64,000 nucleotides of DNA, taken from contig JAVTVX010000031.1 of NCBI GenBank assembly GCA_033439265.1, positions 18,892,001 through 18,956,000 of the forward strand. Reading direction: 5' to 3'. This document shows positions 51,318 to 63,471 of the stretch, one piece after another. The translations under genes were made by a program, and so were the position numbers. The stretch's first letter is position 1, and each line of letters opens with the position of its first letter. This stretch comes from Dillenia suffruticosa (taxonomy: Eukaryota > Streptophyta > Magnoliopsida > Dilleniales > Dilleniaceae). Below the pieces are notes generated by a model. The model ran no database searches. It was not told the origin of the DNA and worked only from the letters and a program-made list of their open reading frames with translations.

Positions 51318-51960
51318 TTCTGTGTCTCAACTTGTTCAAGTGGAAAGATTTGAATTTGAAGATGATGAGGTGGCATTAGAAGTGGGATTTTGTTCGATTC
51401 AGTAATCTAATAAGATGCTGAGGCATGGGGGACTTCGATTTCTCGGACTTCGGATAGTTATAATAGGGAATTTGTTTTTGGGAAAAATTTGGGAATTTGA
51501 AGGAAAATGCGTGATCTGTTGATTACTTTGCCCAAGTAATTTCTATTTCTCAACTTGTTCAAATGGAAAGTAATTAATTCTAGAAGAGAAAATTTTGAAT
51601 TTGAATTTATTGGGGTGGCATTAAAAGAGGGATATTGTTGGATTTGGTAATTAATTAAGATGCTGAGATATTGGGGACTTTGATTTCTGGAGTTCGGGAA
51701 AGCCATAGTTCATAATTGTTTGGGAAAAGTTTGGGAATTCGAAGGAAAATTTGAGATCTTTTTATTTCTTTCCGTTAGTGATTTCTGTTTCTCAACTTAT
51801 TCAAATGGAAAGTAATTAATTTTAGAAGAAAAAAGTTCCAATTTGAAGTTAACGAGGCGGCAATAAAGTGGGATTTTGTTGGATTTGAATTTTTGGAAAG
51901 CCATAGTTGGAAATTTGTAGGAAAATGTGTGATCTTTTGATTTCTTTCCGTCATTTGTTA
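51318..51960 (+). repeat. Three tandem repeats immediately upstream of the STICHEL-like start codon
   Basis: Copies start near 51318, 51540 and 51781, anchored by TCTCAACTTGTTCAA at 51325 and 51548 and TCTCAACTTATTCAA at 51790 (spacings 223 and 242 bp). Shared text in each includes TGGAAAG, GGTGGCATTA / GGCGGCAATAA, GGGATTTTGTT, and a terminal GAAGGAAAA...GATCTTTTGATTTC. The last copy ends 9 bp before the ATG. Confidence 0.9.
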
Positions 51961-51968
51961 TACTGATC

Positions 51969-54900
51969 ATGACCCGGGTTGTGAGAGATAGGGTTCTTAA
52001 GGAAAAGAATGGAGACATTAGTGATCATCTTAGGAATCACATACATTTGACAAACTGTATTCACTTAAAAAACCATATGCATCGGCACAGCCCGATATTG
52101 GCTGACCGGTCCCTAATGAGGGACATTATGGTTCTTCAGAGGTCTAGGTCTCTTAGGGATCCGTCTATGAGTCCTCCTTCGTGGCATTCTCCTTCTGTTG
52201 CGGATTTGCTTGCAAAGAAAGTTGATGAGGAGCCAATTATACGAAGTGGGAGACGGTCTGTAGGGAATGAGCGTAGGAGGGATAGTAGAAGGTTGTCTGG
52301 GAGCTCACCCATTTTGGTGGGTATAGGGACATCGAAAGTTGCTCCCAGCCATGATAGTAGGGGTAATAATGAGGTTTCAGCAGCTAGTCAGCATAGTGGA
52401 AAGAGTAGAGCCCGGGATGGACATGGAAGTAAGAGGGATGAACCTAGCAGGGATAGCCGTGGGACTGATGGTGTTGGCAGTAATGAGGAACCTGCTGCAC
52501 GAGATGAAGTTCGTTTCGTGTTTGGGGCATCGGGGGTAAAACAAAACAAGAGTAGACAGAAGGGGAAACAGAATGAAGATGTTCAAATGAAGACCCTTTC
52601 AGAGCAGTTGAAGGAGGTTCCAGTCGATAGTGATGGTGTAGTGTCTTCTAACATTCAACAAAGATATACAAGATATCAGGGAGCTGCTGAGGAGCCTGAA
52701 ACCAGCATTCATGGCTACTGCAGTGGATTGAATAAGGCGAAAAGGCGCAAATTTCGGGGTCCCAGAAGAACACGGGCTGCTACTGCTTCCAGAGATGCAG
52801 GGATTCAAAGTGAGCAGTCGGTGGCTTCTAATTCACTAGCACAAAGTTCTGGGAGACCAAAGTATCACATGGACAATGGAGAAGGAGGATATAATGACCA
52901 GAATGTCACAAGGGCTCCAAGAAATGGTTGTGGTATTCCTTGGAATTGGTCAAGGATTCATGACAGAGGGAAGACATTCCTTAACATGGCGGGAAGAAGC
53001 TTCTCTTGTGGTTTGTCCGACTCAAGGTTGAGAAGAGGAGGCCCTGTGCCCCAAGGGAGAGATATCTATGATATGCCTGTGGCATCTGAACATGCGAGCT
53101 CATCTACTAGATCTGATGCAGAGGCCCTGCCTCTTCTAGTTGAGGCATCTGGTTCTCAGGAGAGCACTGAAAATGCTGCATGGGTGCCAGACTACTCTGG
53201 CGAGCTAGGCATATTCGCCGATCATTTGCTGAAGCATGAGAATGACTCCGACCTAGCTTCTGAAGCTAGATCTGGCGATCAACCCCAGTTCAGGCGATAT
53301 GGCACTGTTAGACACCAAAATTTGACGCAGAAATACATGCCGAGGACCTTCAGGGATCTGGTGGGTCAACATTTGGTAGTGCAAGCTCTTTCAAATGCTG
53401 TTATGAAGAGGAAGGTGGGTTTGCTATATGTATTTCATGGACCTCATGGGACAGGGAAAACCTCATGTGCACGTATATTTACTAGAGCCTTAAATTGCCA
53501 GTCTTTGGAACGTCCAAAGCCATGTGGGCGTTGTAACTCTTGCATTGCACATGATATGGGCAAGAACCGCAATATTAGAGAGGTTGGCCCAGTGAGTAAC
53601 TTTGACTTTGAGCACATTCTGGACATACTTGACAATATGGTTCTCTCTCAAATGCCATTGCATTATAGGGTTTTCATTTTTGATGACTGTGATACTTTGT
53701 CCCCTGACTGCTGGAGGGCAATATCAAAGGTTGTTGATCGAGCACCTAGACGTGTGGTTTTTGTCCTTGTCAGTTCCAGTCTTGATGTTTTGCCTCACAT
53801 AATTATATCAAGGTGCCAGAAATTCTTTTTCCCCAAGTTGAAGGATTCGGATATTATCTATACTTTGCAGTGGATTGCAACCAAAGAAGACATAGAAATT
53901 GATAAAGATGCACTGAAACTTCTTGCTTCGAGATCGGATGGATCACTACGGGATGCTGAAATGACACTTGAGCAACTCAGTTTACTTGGGCAAAAAATTT
54001 CTGTTCCACTGGTTCAAGAGTTGGTAAGTTTTTGTATTATAGATGGTTTGTCTATGTTCCTTTTGTCAAAGACCAATTTAGGCTACGAAATTTGCTAGTT
54101 CAGTGAAAATATTTGCTCATGCTTACTATTCAGATTCGATCTTATATGTCTCAAGTAAAACAATTGATTTCTAGTAGATGAGTTTCTTCAATCGTTAGCT
54201 TTCCGGTCAGCTTCAGTTTCATCCATTGCTCGAGCTTCAGAATATCCTGAGATCTTTTTGCTGCACATGCTTTCTGCTTATAATAAATCTCTGCTTACAA
54301 GTAACATTGTTGAACCATTTGGTTTAGTTGTAAGTCTATGATTTACTTTGTCGGTTAGTTGCTTCCATTGTTGCATGTCAGAAAGGGTTAGTATATGCAA
54401 CATATCTAAGATTGTTTATCTGCATGGGGTTATGGTTTCCATATCCATGTAATGCTTAAAGAGATATTCTTTTTAGGCATGTTGTTTGCTTTCTGAATAG
54501 AGATTGTCTAGGTCTATGTGTGCATTGATGGCCTCAGAAAATATTCTTAACAGCATCAGTACTGGCCATATTTGCCTGTTATGATAGTTACCTTATAAGA
54601 TTTCACATTGTTATTATCTAATGTAGCAGACATATTGGCTAGTTGGCCAAAATGCGTTTACTTTGCAGTGTGAAAAATGTTTACCTGTGCTTCCAGTCAG
54701 TATCATGCTTTGCTTTGTTGAATGAAAAATCATTCACATTCTATATACTAACTTGCTTATCATGGCATTTCAATATCACTGGATTATATGCATGTATAGA
54801 ATGTTGATATGATGTTGCTAAGGTCTGTTGTATTTACAGGTTGGGCTTGTATGTGATGAGAAGTTAGTAGACCTGCTTGATTTGGCATTATCTGCAGACA

Positions 54901-57900
54901 CAGTTAACACTGTGAAAAATTTAAGAGAGATAATGGAAACTGGTGTGGAGCCATTAGCTCTTATGTCTCAACTTGCTACAGTAACTACGGATATTCTTGC
55001 TGGAACCTATGACTTTACAAAAGAAAAGTCTACGAGGAAGTTTTTTCGGCGACAAACATGTGAGTCTTGATTTGCTGTCTAAGTCATTATTTAGTTTTCA
55101 GCTTATTTGACCCCTTCTCAGGATATTTAGAAACTTTTGGTGTACTTATCAGCTTCTCAGTACTTCAGTTTGAGTTTCTTTTTCTTATGTTTTGGTTTCA
55201 GTATCCAAAGAAGAAATGGAAAAGCTGCGCCTAGCTCTTAAAACACTCTCTGAAGCTGAAAAACAGCTGAGAATGTCAAATGACAAATTAACATGGCTTA
55301 CTGCGGCCTTACTTCAACTTGCACCTGATCAGCAGTATATGTTGCCGAGTTCTGCTGATACTAGCTTCAATCAAACTCCCATGGCCCACACCAGTGCTGG
55401 TGGAAGAGCTGTAATAAAGAAAGACAATGCAGAGCATACTTACATGCCTACTGAACGGGGTTTGTCAGCTAATGTCAAAATAGAAAATACCCTTACTGGA
55501 AATAACCATGATGCTTATGCAAGCACCATGATGAGAGGCAGTGGAACTGTCAGAGAAACTAATGTAAACAGAGTAAATGGCAAGAAGACTGCAGCCAATA
55601 GCAGCTTGCAGATTGACGAAATTTGGTTGGAGGTGCTTGACAATATCCAAATCAAGAGCCTTAAAGACTTTCTGTCCCAAGAAGGAAAGCTGATCTCAGT
55701 CAGTTTAGGTGCAGGTACTTTCTTATCTGCATTATGGCTTTGTATGATGTCATATTTTGTTTGCCTATTCTGTCCTCTTGGAGTTATTTTCTTTTCACGA
55801 AACCTTTGGATTTTCTTATTCTTGAATTGGCAGCCATTTGCGTTAATTTGTCAGAGTTGCTTTTGTTGCTTTTACCTTTGAGAAGTGCATGCCTCTTTCT
55901 TAGCTGCAAAATGTAACTAAAGATTGCCTGCCTTTTATAGAAGTGCTAATCTTTTATATTTGCTAATTTTGGGGATTCTGATTGTCCAAGCAGCTCCAAC
56001 TGTACAGCTAATGTTCAGTTCATACTTGACAAAATCTAAGGCAGAGAAGTTCCGGGGTCATATTTTGCAAGCTTTTGAGTTTGTTCTTGGGTCTCCAATA
56101 ACAATTGAAATCAGATGTGATTCTAGGAAAGAAGCAAGAGCAGGGAGTTTTGTGCCTCTAAACTTAACAGCTTCTGAAAATGGTGCATCTCAGATGGCTA
56201 CAGTGCCTAGGGGAGGATATGAGGATGCCAATAAAAGGGCTTCTAAAGATAGAGATGCTAATGGGGTTGGAACAACCCAGGCCCAGATGCATTCTAATTC
56301 TCGTGATATTGTTAGGAGTGAGATTGTTGAAATAGCAGCATCTCCTAGGGAACCAACATGTAATGGGCAGGGTGATGTCACACAATCTGGCCAACGAGTT
56401 CCTGAAAGTGCTTGGAAAGGAGAAGCATCATCTTCTCAGAAGAGGGCCACCACTTCTCTTCTGGAAAGAAGAAAACTTGGTGAACAAAATCCTATTCAGA
56501 GCATAGTTAAAAGCAAGGTATCTCTTGCACATGTAATTCAGCAGGCAGAAGGTTGTCAGCGAAGTGGATGGTCAAAACGCAAAGCAGTGTCTATAGCCGA
56601 AAAACTTGAACAAGAGAATCTGTATGTTCTGCAATGCCTAATCTTCTTTTAAATTTTTACTGTGCTTTCCCTTATGCACTGACAGCATTGTCTACAGATA
56701 AGTTTTAAGGTGATAAAGTATGACATAATATTTGGCTAACACGAACAAGATGGTGGTATAATTGTAAACACTGTTAACTTTCAAAGGGCTAGGATTTAAG
56801 AGATGTGAAAATGGTTGGTTTTGACTAAAACCCAAAGAAATATTGAAGAGAAAAGGGTGTTATAACTGAAGACAGTACTCTTTCCATTGTTGATTGCATT
56901 AAATGTTGTGTTCTAGTAATCGTTGTATCAATGATTTAGTAAGCCTATCCAGTGTTGTTAATTTTTATTTCCTTGAGATTGGCTTATGAATATGAAAAAG
57001 AAAAAGGTGACCCTATATTATATATATATATGTGCATGAGTGTGGGTGTTATAATGTTGGCCTGAGGTACATACTCTTAGGACTGTAATTCATTGTCTAA
57101 TTGTTAAATGGTGCTGAAGTAACACAAGCTTGGAGTAGTTGATGACAGCTTCATGTATTCGCTGTGCATATTCACTACTTATTCCAGAGGCTTTGCTTTA
57201 GTTTTGTTATCTTTCTCATCACATGCTTGATAGAGTTAAGATCTATTCTGATGTCTGTATATCTTATAGGAGGCTGGAACCTAGGTCGAGAAGCTTGCTT
57301 TGCTGGAAGGCAACTAGGACAACTCGAGGAAAGGTATGCATTAAAACTTCCATGATTTTTATCTGTTTTCATTTATGATGTCAAAGTAGTCATTTATGCC
57401 GCAGCAACTCTTATTTAGGACAATTGCTCCCTAGCCAAGAGTAGTTCACATGAAATGATAAAAGACACCAAAATTCACTGAAACAGAGTTAATGTAATTG
57501 CCCTTTTTTTCTGATACACACACGTAATTGCACTTTAGTGCAGCTGCTTGTACTGATTGGGGGCTGATAGTGAAGGCGGAAGAAAAGGGTTATTAAGATT
57601 TTAATATGCATAGTGATAGCCATTGTGCATGTCAAAGTCAGTGTGCATCAATTGCGAATCATGGTCTATATTTAGGTCAAAGAAAAAGATGAAAAACACT
57701 TAACTTTTATTTACATTTTTGTGCCTGCAAGATGATAGCAAATTAATATACAGAAGTTTTTGGGCCCCCCTACCGGTAGTTTGGATTTATGTGGGGATGG
57801 CTTTAAAGATTTTGGAAATTGATGGATTTAGGTCAGAGAAAAAGAACAGAATATATATCGTGTTTGTGTGTGTGTGTATATTTTGTGCCCGCAAAGTGAT

Positions 57901-58308
57901 AGCAAATAATTTATAAAAGTTTGGTGTCCCCTTCCTGGAGTGGTATGGATTTATCATTTACAAGATGCTGGCTTTTTTAAAAAGGTATAGAGAATGGATG
58001 GAATCCATATCTTCTTTGACATGCTGGTCAGAGAATTGCATTAAAGGTGTTGGAAGCCTGAAGTTCTTTATAATATTCTTACAAGCTTCTCTTGTATTGC
58101 TTTGGGCCTTGTTATGTTCATTTCCAGACAGTCCTAATCAATCTTCTGAACATTCTAGAATGTAGACGTTACTTATGGATTTGAAGCTTTTATTTACAAA
58201 TGTGTGTCACTGCAGCTTTCACGTTTGAAGATTCGGGCAAGGAGACCACAGGCCCTGTTGAAACTTGTCCCTTGTGGGAAGTGTCTTTCTACTAAATCTC
58301 CAAGATGA
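51969..58308 (+). CDS. STICHEL-like protein, DnaX (DNA polymerase III gamma/tau)-related
   Basis: Exons 51969-54023, 54840-55059, 55202-55714, 55994-56621, 57270-57333 and 58216-58308 join in phase to 1190 residues. The start, with GDISDHLRNHIHLTNCIHLK (residues 15-34), and HSPILADRSLMRD are typical of STICHEL-like 3/4. A basic cluster at 256-269 (KAKRRKF..PRRTR) may be a nuclear signal. The DnaX-type ATPase core begins near 455 (YMPRTFRDLVGQ), with a P-loop GPHGTGKT at 491-498, a four-cysteine zinc module (C510, C519, C522, C525), a Walker B-like DDCD at 572-575 and an ISRC arginine-finger motif. The C-terminal half has LSKEEMEKLR and APTVQLMFSS blocks and a basic end. STICHEL controls trichome branch number in Arabidopsis. 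These proteins resemble bacterial clamp loaders but their biochemical activity is unsettled. The start is the first ATG of the conserved N-terminus. Confidence 0.93.
57675..57960. repeat. 156-bp tandem duplication in STICHEL-like intron 5
   Basis: GGTCAAAGAAAAAGA at 57675 is repeated as GGTCAGAGAAAAAGA at 57831. Both are followed by TTTTGTGCCTGCAAGATGATAGCAAAT-like text and a GG-TTTGGATTTA-like end. The second copy has gained a GT run (about 57862-57874). Confidence 0.75.
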
Positions 58309-59268
58309 TGTGAGAATCGACATTGTGATGTTGGGCTGGCTTCCATGTTCTTTGATATTACTTGTAGTTATTTCATATCCAAGTTGTTTACCAGCTCATT
58401 TCGACTAGCCAAATCCCTTTTCTTTAATAAGTTGTCATCACTGACGGGAAAATGTAGGAAAGAAGGAATAGAATAGTGCACCCTCAATTGATGATCATTA
58501 TTAAATTTTGCATTCTTTTATGTCTTGCCTACTTTTCAAGTTAAATCTTTCTCACAAATCAAATTTTTTGTTTTATTTATCTTTGGAGACTTCCCCCAGT
58601 ACCTGAGCGACTTCGCACATTGGACACTCTCTGCCTATTTAGCAAAACAGAAGGCCGAAAGGAGGGTGATATATTAGGGGAAGAAATCTCCAAACCATGA
58701 ATTACAAAGAGTTACGTGTTTATATTACTCATGCCTTCCCAAAGTGCTTCAATCAGTAGGTTGTCTTTGCCCTGTTGACATTTTGGGACGCTGAGCACAA
58801 TTGATTAAATAAACCAAATGACCCTAGACCTGTAGGAAAAGAAAAAGGGAAAGCAGAAAAAAGGGCGATGTTAGTCTTGCAAGGTTCCTGCAATTTTTCA
58901 TCAACCAGATGACTCTCCCTTTAACAGCGAAGTCAAACATTTTCTCATGCACTTTCATAACATGTATATTTTTTATTTGTTACATTTAATTTTTTTTTGT
59001 TACAATAACATGTTGTATATGCTGGAGTATGGGACTTCTTCAAGTATATTGGACCCATAGGCCCATGCCATCAAATGGATAGATTGTGGGTCATGATACT
59101 CTCCTTGGGCCCAATTTAGGGGAAGCGCTCCTAATGTAATATTTTCTATTCTCAAGTTTCGAATCTAAAACTTGGTTAAGGAATTTAGCATACCTACTAG
59201 GTAGACTGTTCGTTCATTCGGTCATGATACTTCTATGCAGACAACACTACTTTTGCTTGGAGTAAGAA
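58309..59268. other. 3' flank of the STICHEL-like gene
   Basis: The first part is presumably 3' UTR. After that I see AT-rich DNA with no gene, ending at the LINE insertion. Confidence 0.5.
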
Positions 59269-59279
59269 AAACTCTAGTT

Positions 59280-59536
59280 TGCGAAGATGTGCGCTGACAA
59301 GCTTGCGAAGATGGGGCAGGAGGCTCCGGCAGGCATTCATGAAGCTGTTCTTCCCCCTGTGGAGGTCGAGGAGCTGTTGCTTCTTGATGCCGCTGGTGTT
59401 GCCCAAACGAGGAGGCCTAAGAAGCATCCTCCTTGAGAGTTGGTTCCTTGCTTTGTTTCTGTTCTTCCTTTGTTTTCCCCTCCGTTTTTCTTTGTTGGGT
59501 TGGTTCCCTCTGTTTTTCACCAAAAAAAAAGAAGAG
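59280..59536 (+). mobile_element. 5'-truncated LINE (non-LTR retrotransposon) tail
   Basis: A 257-bp fragment ends in an A tail and is flanked by a perfect 11-bp duplication, AAACTCTAGTT (59269-59279 and 59537-59547). It opens with a 49-codon frame (59287-59436) reading MCADKLAKMGQEAP..., which resembles the C-terminal RNase H end of plant LINE polyproteins (NxCADxLAKMG...). A short 3' UTR rich in T follows (TTGTTGGGTTGGTTCCCTC). The rest of the element was lost on insertion, as is usual for target-primed reverse transcription. Confidence 0.8.
59287..59436 (+). pseudogene. Remnant of LINE RNase H C-terminus
   Basis: An open frame of 49 residues with CADKLAKMG near its start and PPVEVEELLLLDAAGV in the middle, the usual tail of plant LINE RNase H domains. 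It is not expected to be a functional gene because the rest of the polyprotein is missing. Confidence 0.7.
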
Positions 59537-59700
59537 AAACTCTAGTTCTCGACTGTAAGCATTTCCTGCGGGAATTGTATTCCTTACCAGAACGACCAAA
59601 TCAATAGCTTCTGCAAGTATGGTTTCACTTTGGATTAAAACTGGAGTGTTGTTTGAGAGTGGGAATAACCAAAACTCCATGAGAAAGAATGGTTCTCCAA

Positions 59701-59900
59701 ATCAATATTTGTTGACGTCATTAGGATAGACACCTTCATCTCTTAACCAAGTTGGGAGTTCGACTCCTTCTGTGCACGGAAAAAAAAAATGTTAGGAGAC
59801 CCATCCCTAAAATGGGTCCTGCAGCGGTCGATCCAAATTAATCAGGGTGAAACTCTGGATATCGAGTGGTAGTCGAGCCATGGTATCAAAAAAAAAGAAT
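59701..59900 (+). mobile_element. SINE (tRNA-derived) with 13-bp target duplication
   Basis: A 200-bp element flanked by AATGGTTCTCCAA at 59688-59700 and again at 59901-59913 (13 of 13). It carries a strong B box (GGGAGTTCGACTCC), the family text CCTAAAATGGGTCCTGCAGCGGTCGA-like and a CCATGGTATC end plus A9. It is the same family as 37301-37500. Confidence 0.9.
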
Positions 59901-59913
59901 AATGGTTCTCCAA

Positions 59914-62900
59914 GTAGTTTGGTTGGGTTTTATTTTTATCTTGAATTGCTTTTCCTTTTAAATTTGGCTGACACTTGAAGAGTCGAACCTTTTAGCAGCC
60001 ATCTTTTTATATAGTGGTGTCCTTTGAAGTCTTATGTTGGATCTTCATTCGAACAAAAACTGGGTTCATGGAAACTGCTGTTCAATTTTTTCCATTGGAT
60101 TTATGCAATATTTGAAAGATTGATGCTTATTTTATTTACGTCTCTATAAAACTTCTGGCCCTCAAATATTTTTCTCTAGACAGCTTCTTGTCTCGAAAGT
60201 GGTGAAATGCAAGTTGCTTTTCAAGGCAATGTGACTGGGAAAGGAATGTTCTCATCTACTAGTTCTGCATATCTTTTGGCCGTAAATTGAGAACCAGCCA
60301 AATTTTGAAGAGCCTGGTATGCCTGATTTCTTATGAGAATCCAACCATGTCATGTCATCCGTCAATGTTATCTCTGCACCCAGATGCTAAAAACCGAGTG
60401 CGATTGCCTTTGAACAAGCAGAAATTTTAAATGCAGCAATGGTAAGTGAAGATGTGTTTCTTGAATGTGAACCTCCAGTTAACCTATTTGAAGTTGTGAT
60501 GTCTGACATTTGTTTTAGTGGGGACTTTCTTTTGAACTCTTTTTAATTTCTGCTTCCGCAATGCTAGTTGAATTCATGTTACTATGAAAGTTGTGTCCAT
60601 CGATTACACCCTTTGCCTTGTGGTAGGTTAAAGGTATATGAAACTACATCATGAGGCTGAAGGCGCGTTTTGATAACTAACAATGCCTTTTTTAATTAAA
60701 TATGTTTTGTACTTGAAGCTTCCACTTGTAAAGCATCCCAAAAAAGATCTAGTATGAAAAGTTTGGTTTCACAGTATTAGGCGATGGTTGCATCAGTTCC
60801 TTAGTTTAAACTGTTTTTTAATGACTCGCTTTGCGGATAGTCTCTGAGGAAGACTGTCGTTAGTCAATGACTGTATTAGGTGACTACGTGGTTGGCTGTT
60901 CCAGAGTCTTGAAAGTGATGTTAATGTGAACTCGCTTGATTTTTCTGCTTTGCAGAAGACAAAGGTCTTTTTTTGATTATTCAAAGGGGAGTCTTGTTGA
61001 GCTATGAGTGGTTGTGCTCCTTTTCTAGTTCGCAAAGGTACGTGGATAACTAATTTCTGTGTTTTGAAAATAATGGTGTGAATGATGTTAGGAACATGTC
61101 CTGTGGTGGGTCTGGCGACCCCACCTTACCGTGTGATTTGCTGTTTTTCCCTGATTGTATAGCCTTGACACGAGACCAATAAAGGCGCATAGAGCCCTTC
61201 TGGAGAAAGGTCGGGTGTCCTTTCATTAAAGATAACCGCGTTGTCTCATATCTTTTAAGCCATTTGATATGTTCATATCCTTTAGTTTGGGCATGAAAAA
61301 GAAAACGAGTGGAAGTTAGGCACATCTTTGATACTTGAATTCTCTTTCCGGAAAATCAAAGTCCCTTCTTCTGGAGTTGAAGAGGGTTTCCTTCCGGAAG
61401 AGAAAAACTCGTGTTTGGTTAAAGGGAATGGGAATAAAAATCGAATTGAAACTCATATGAGTTATTTGAATTAATAGAGTGAAAATGGAGGTTTAGGAAT
61501 GAAAACCCCAAAATAAGGAATTTGTGAAATTCAAATAAAAATATGAGTTTTGTAAGAATAATATCAAGGGTTAATTCTAATTCTGATTTCTAAACGTGAA
61601 TCAAAGGGTCTCTTATTTTGGAAACACCGCAAATACATCTTTTTGGGTTTGCAAGACCACCCAACTCCAGAAACCAACCATTTTCCTTTTTTTTTTTTTT
61701 TTTTTGAATATGAAGTATGGAAAGCCAGACTATAAGCCTCTCTGATCATGCTTTTAGATCGTGTATGATCATGTCATATACCTCATCCTCTCCCCATAAC
61801 GGATGCATACGTTTATCAGCTGATATTTGCAACGTGAGGGATTTTTCATAGTAGCTGATCCTACGGATAGGTTTATGTTCCGTGCTGCACCAATGTGCGT
61901 GTTTGATTTGATGGGCCGAATGGTTGAGATTCTCGCTATTATTTGGAAAAAAAATGCGATCGTTCCTTTTTAATAAATAAATAAATAAATTAATTAATAT
62001 ATATATATATATATATATTTTTGGCGAGTCTACATAACCAAATCTTCATATGGTGCTCTTCATTTGTCTGTGTTATTTTAAGTTGACTCATTTAATCTGT
62101 TAGATTATTGAAATGTTCATATAGTGTCTTATTAATTATCAGTATTCGATAATCATATTAAATTTAATTAAATAAGACTCAAATCAGATTGAACCAATCT
62201 ATCCCACGACTAGTACCTTGTTATCTTTGTTTCCTTTTGTGTGAAAGTAGGAAAAAGGAATGTTATTTATCTAACCTCGCATTTTATGACTTGAAGAAAT
62301 GGAAAGCATTGTAGCAAAAGCAAAGCTTTCTCAATTAAATTCTCCTCTTGTCCTTTTTCTTCTCGTTCTCATGCGGATTTGACCAAGAATTTTAAGGATT
62401 TTACGAATCACAAAACCTAGGAAACTCACATGCAAACTAGAGTAGAGATTCATGAACCTTAAAATTACCGACGGGATCCAATTACATAGTATTTTCCGAA
62501 CCATGCGACACTTAGTCGACTCCTCCCGCCGTCTCACGAAAGCTGGAATCCCCGTTTTCGTTATAGCCTCATACTATCGCCTCTCCCCTCGTCCAGTGGC
62601 GGTGTTATCTCGTCAGCAATGAAACCCAGGTTCTTGGTAGGGCCTTGAAAATGAGGATTTTGAGAGGGTTGGATTTGGAGTTATTCTTAAATTTACCTGA
62701 ATAATCATAATTATGGTAGGAATATTTCATAATAAGCTTATCATAAACGACATTAATTATAATTTAAATCGAATATTTCATAATAACAGAAAACTCTAAT
62801 AATCACGAGAAGAAGAGTTAGCAATCCCACTTCACCTTCTAGGATCAAAGGAGTAAGAGCGCATCAAGTTTGATTTTAGTGTATAAATCTGCTGGTTAAC

Positions 62901-63040
62901 GAGTGTTCTAAATATATATGCAGAAGTATTGTCGTTATATTCAAGTTCAACTTATTTGATAAATTAATTTAAAATTGGGATTAGGGTTACCTTGTATAAT
63001 ATCTTAGTTGTGTGGCAAAATCAAATCTAGCTCAAATTTC
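59914..63040. other. Intergenic DNA, no gene recognised
   Basis: No coding similarity. It holds a T-run near 61689-61705, a TAAA/AT microsatellite at about 61974-62019 and a region at 61405-61620 with weak inverted ends that may be a MITE (see rejected items). Confidence 0.5.
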
Positions 63041-63210
63041 TTTTATTTTTTTTTATTTTTTTGGATATTCATGATTAATTCAGTTCGAGTACTATAAATC
63101 TCATTTTTAAGAGTTGACTTTTCTAAATTCTTTTTCGTCATTTTCAAAATTCTAATTCAAAATCTCTGATTAAGGAAATAAAATGCCCTTGATCATTCAA
63201 TTGAAAAGAG
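63040..63210 (-). mobile_element. Probable SINE copy (Au-like), minus strand
   Basis: Read on the minus strand this contains CTTAATCAGAGATTTTGAATTAGAATTTTGAAAATGACG and AGTCAACTCTTAAAAATGAG-like text (described as family landmarks), matching the SINE at 49451-49622, with a T-rich (A-tail) end near 63045-63062. Borders are approximate; no clean target duplication was found. Confidence 0.65.
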
Positions 63211-63415
63211 TTTGGTTCTTATTATAATTATAGTATTATAAGAATATTAAAAAAGTTAAGAACTAAAATTTCACAAACAGCTTAAAATTTACGAAAATGA
63301 GAAACGTCATATGTACAGTTCTAATTTTCTCGTGTGGATAGCCTTCCCATTTTAGGACCAACAAAGGGTGCAAGAGTCACAAGTATTATGATCAGGGTTC
63401 AGTTGGAAACAGCAC

Positions 63416-63417
<2 letters not shown>

Positions 63418-63469
<52 letters not shown>

Positions 63470-63471
63470 GT
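63418..63471. repeat. (GA)n microsatellite
   Basis: About 23 GA units interrupted by one GATA, in intergenic DNA near the right edge of the window. The flanking DNA to 64000 has no recognised gene. Confidence 0.9.

Noticed and set aside
59233..59680. Overlapping basic frames on both strands near 59.3-59.7 kb
   Set aside because: Out-of-frame or antisense readings of the LINE tail and its T-rich 3' UTR.
61405..61620. Possible MITE with ends TCGTGTTTGGTTA and TCACGTTTAGAAA
   Set aside because: The inverted match is short and no target duplication is visible; not strong enough to list as an element.
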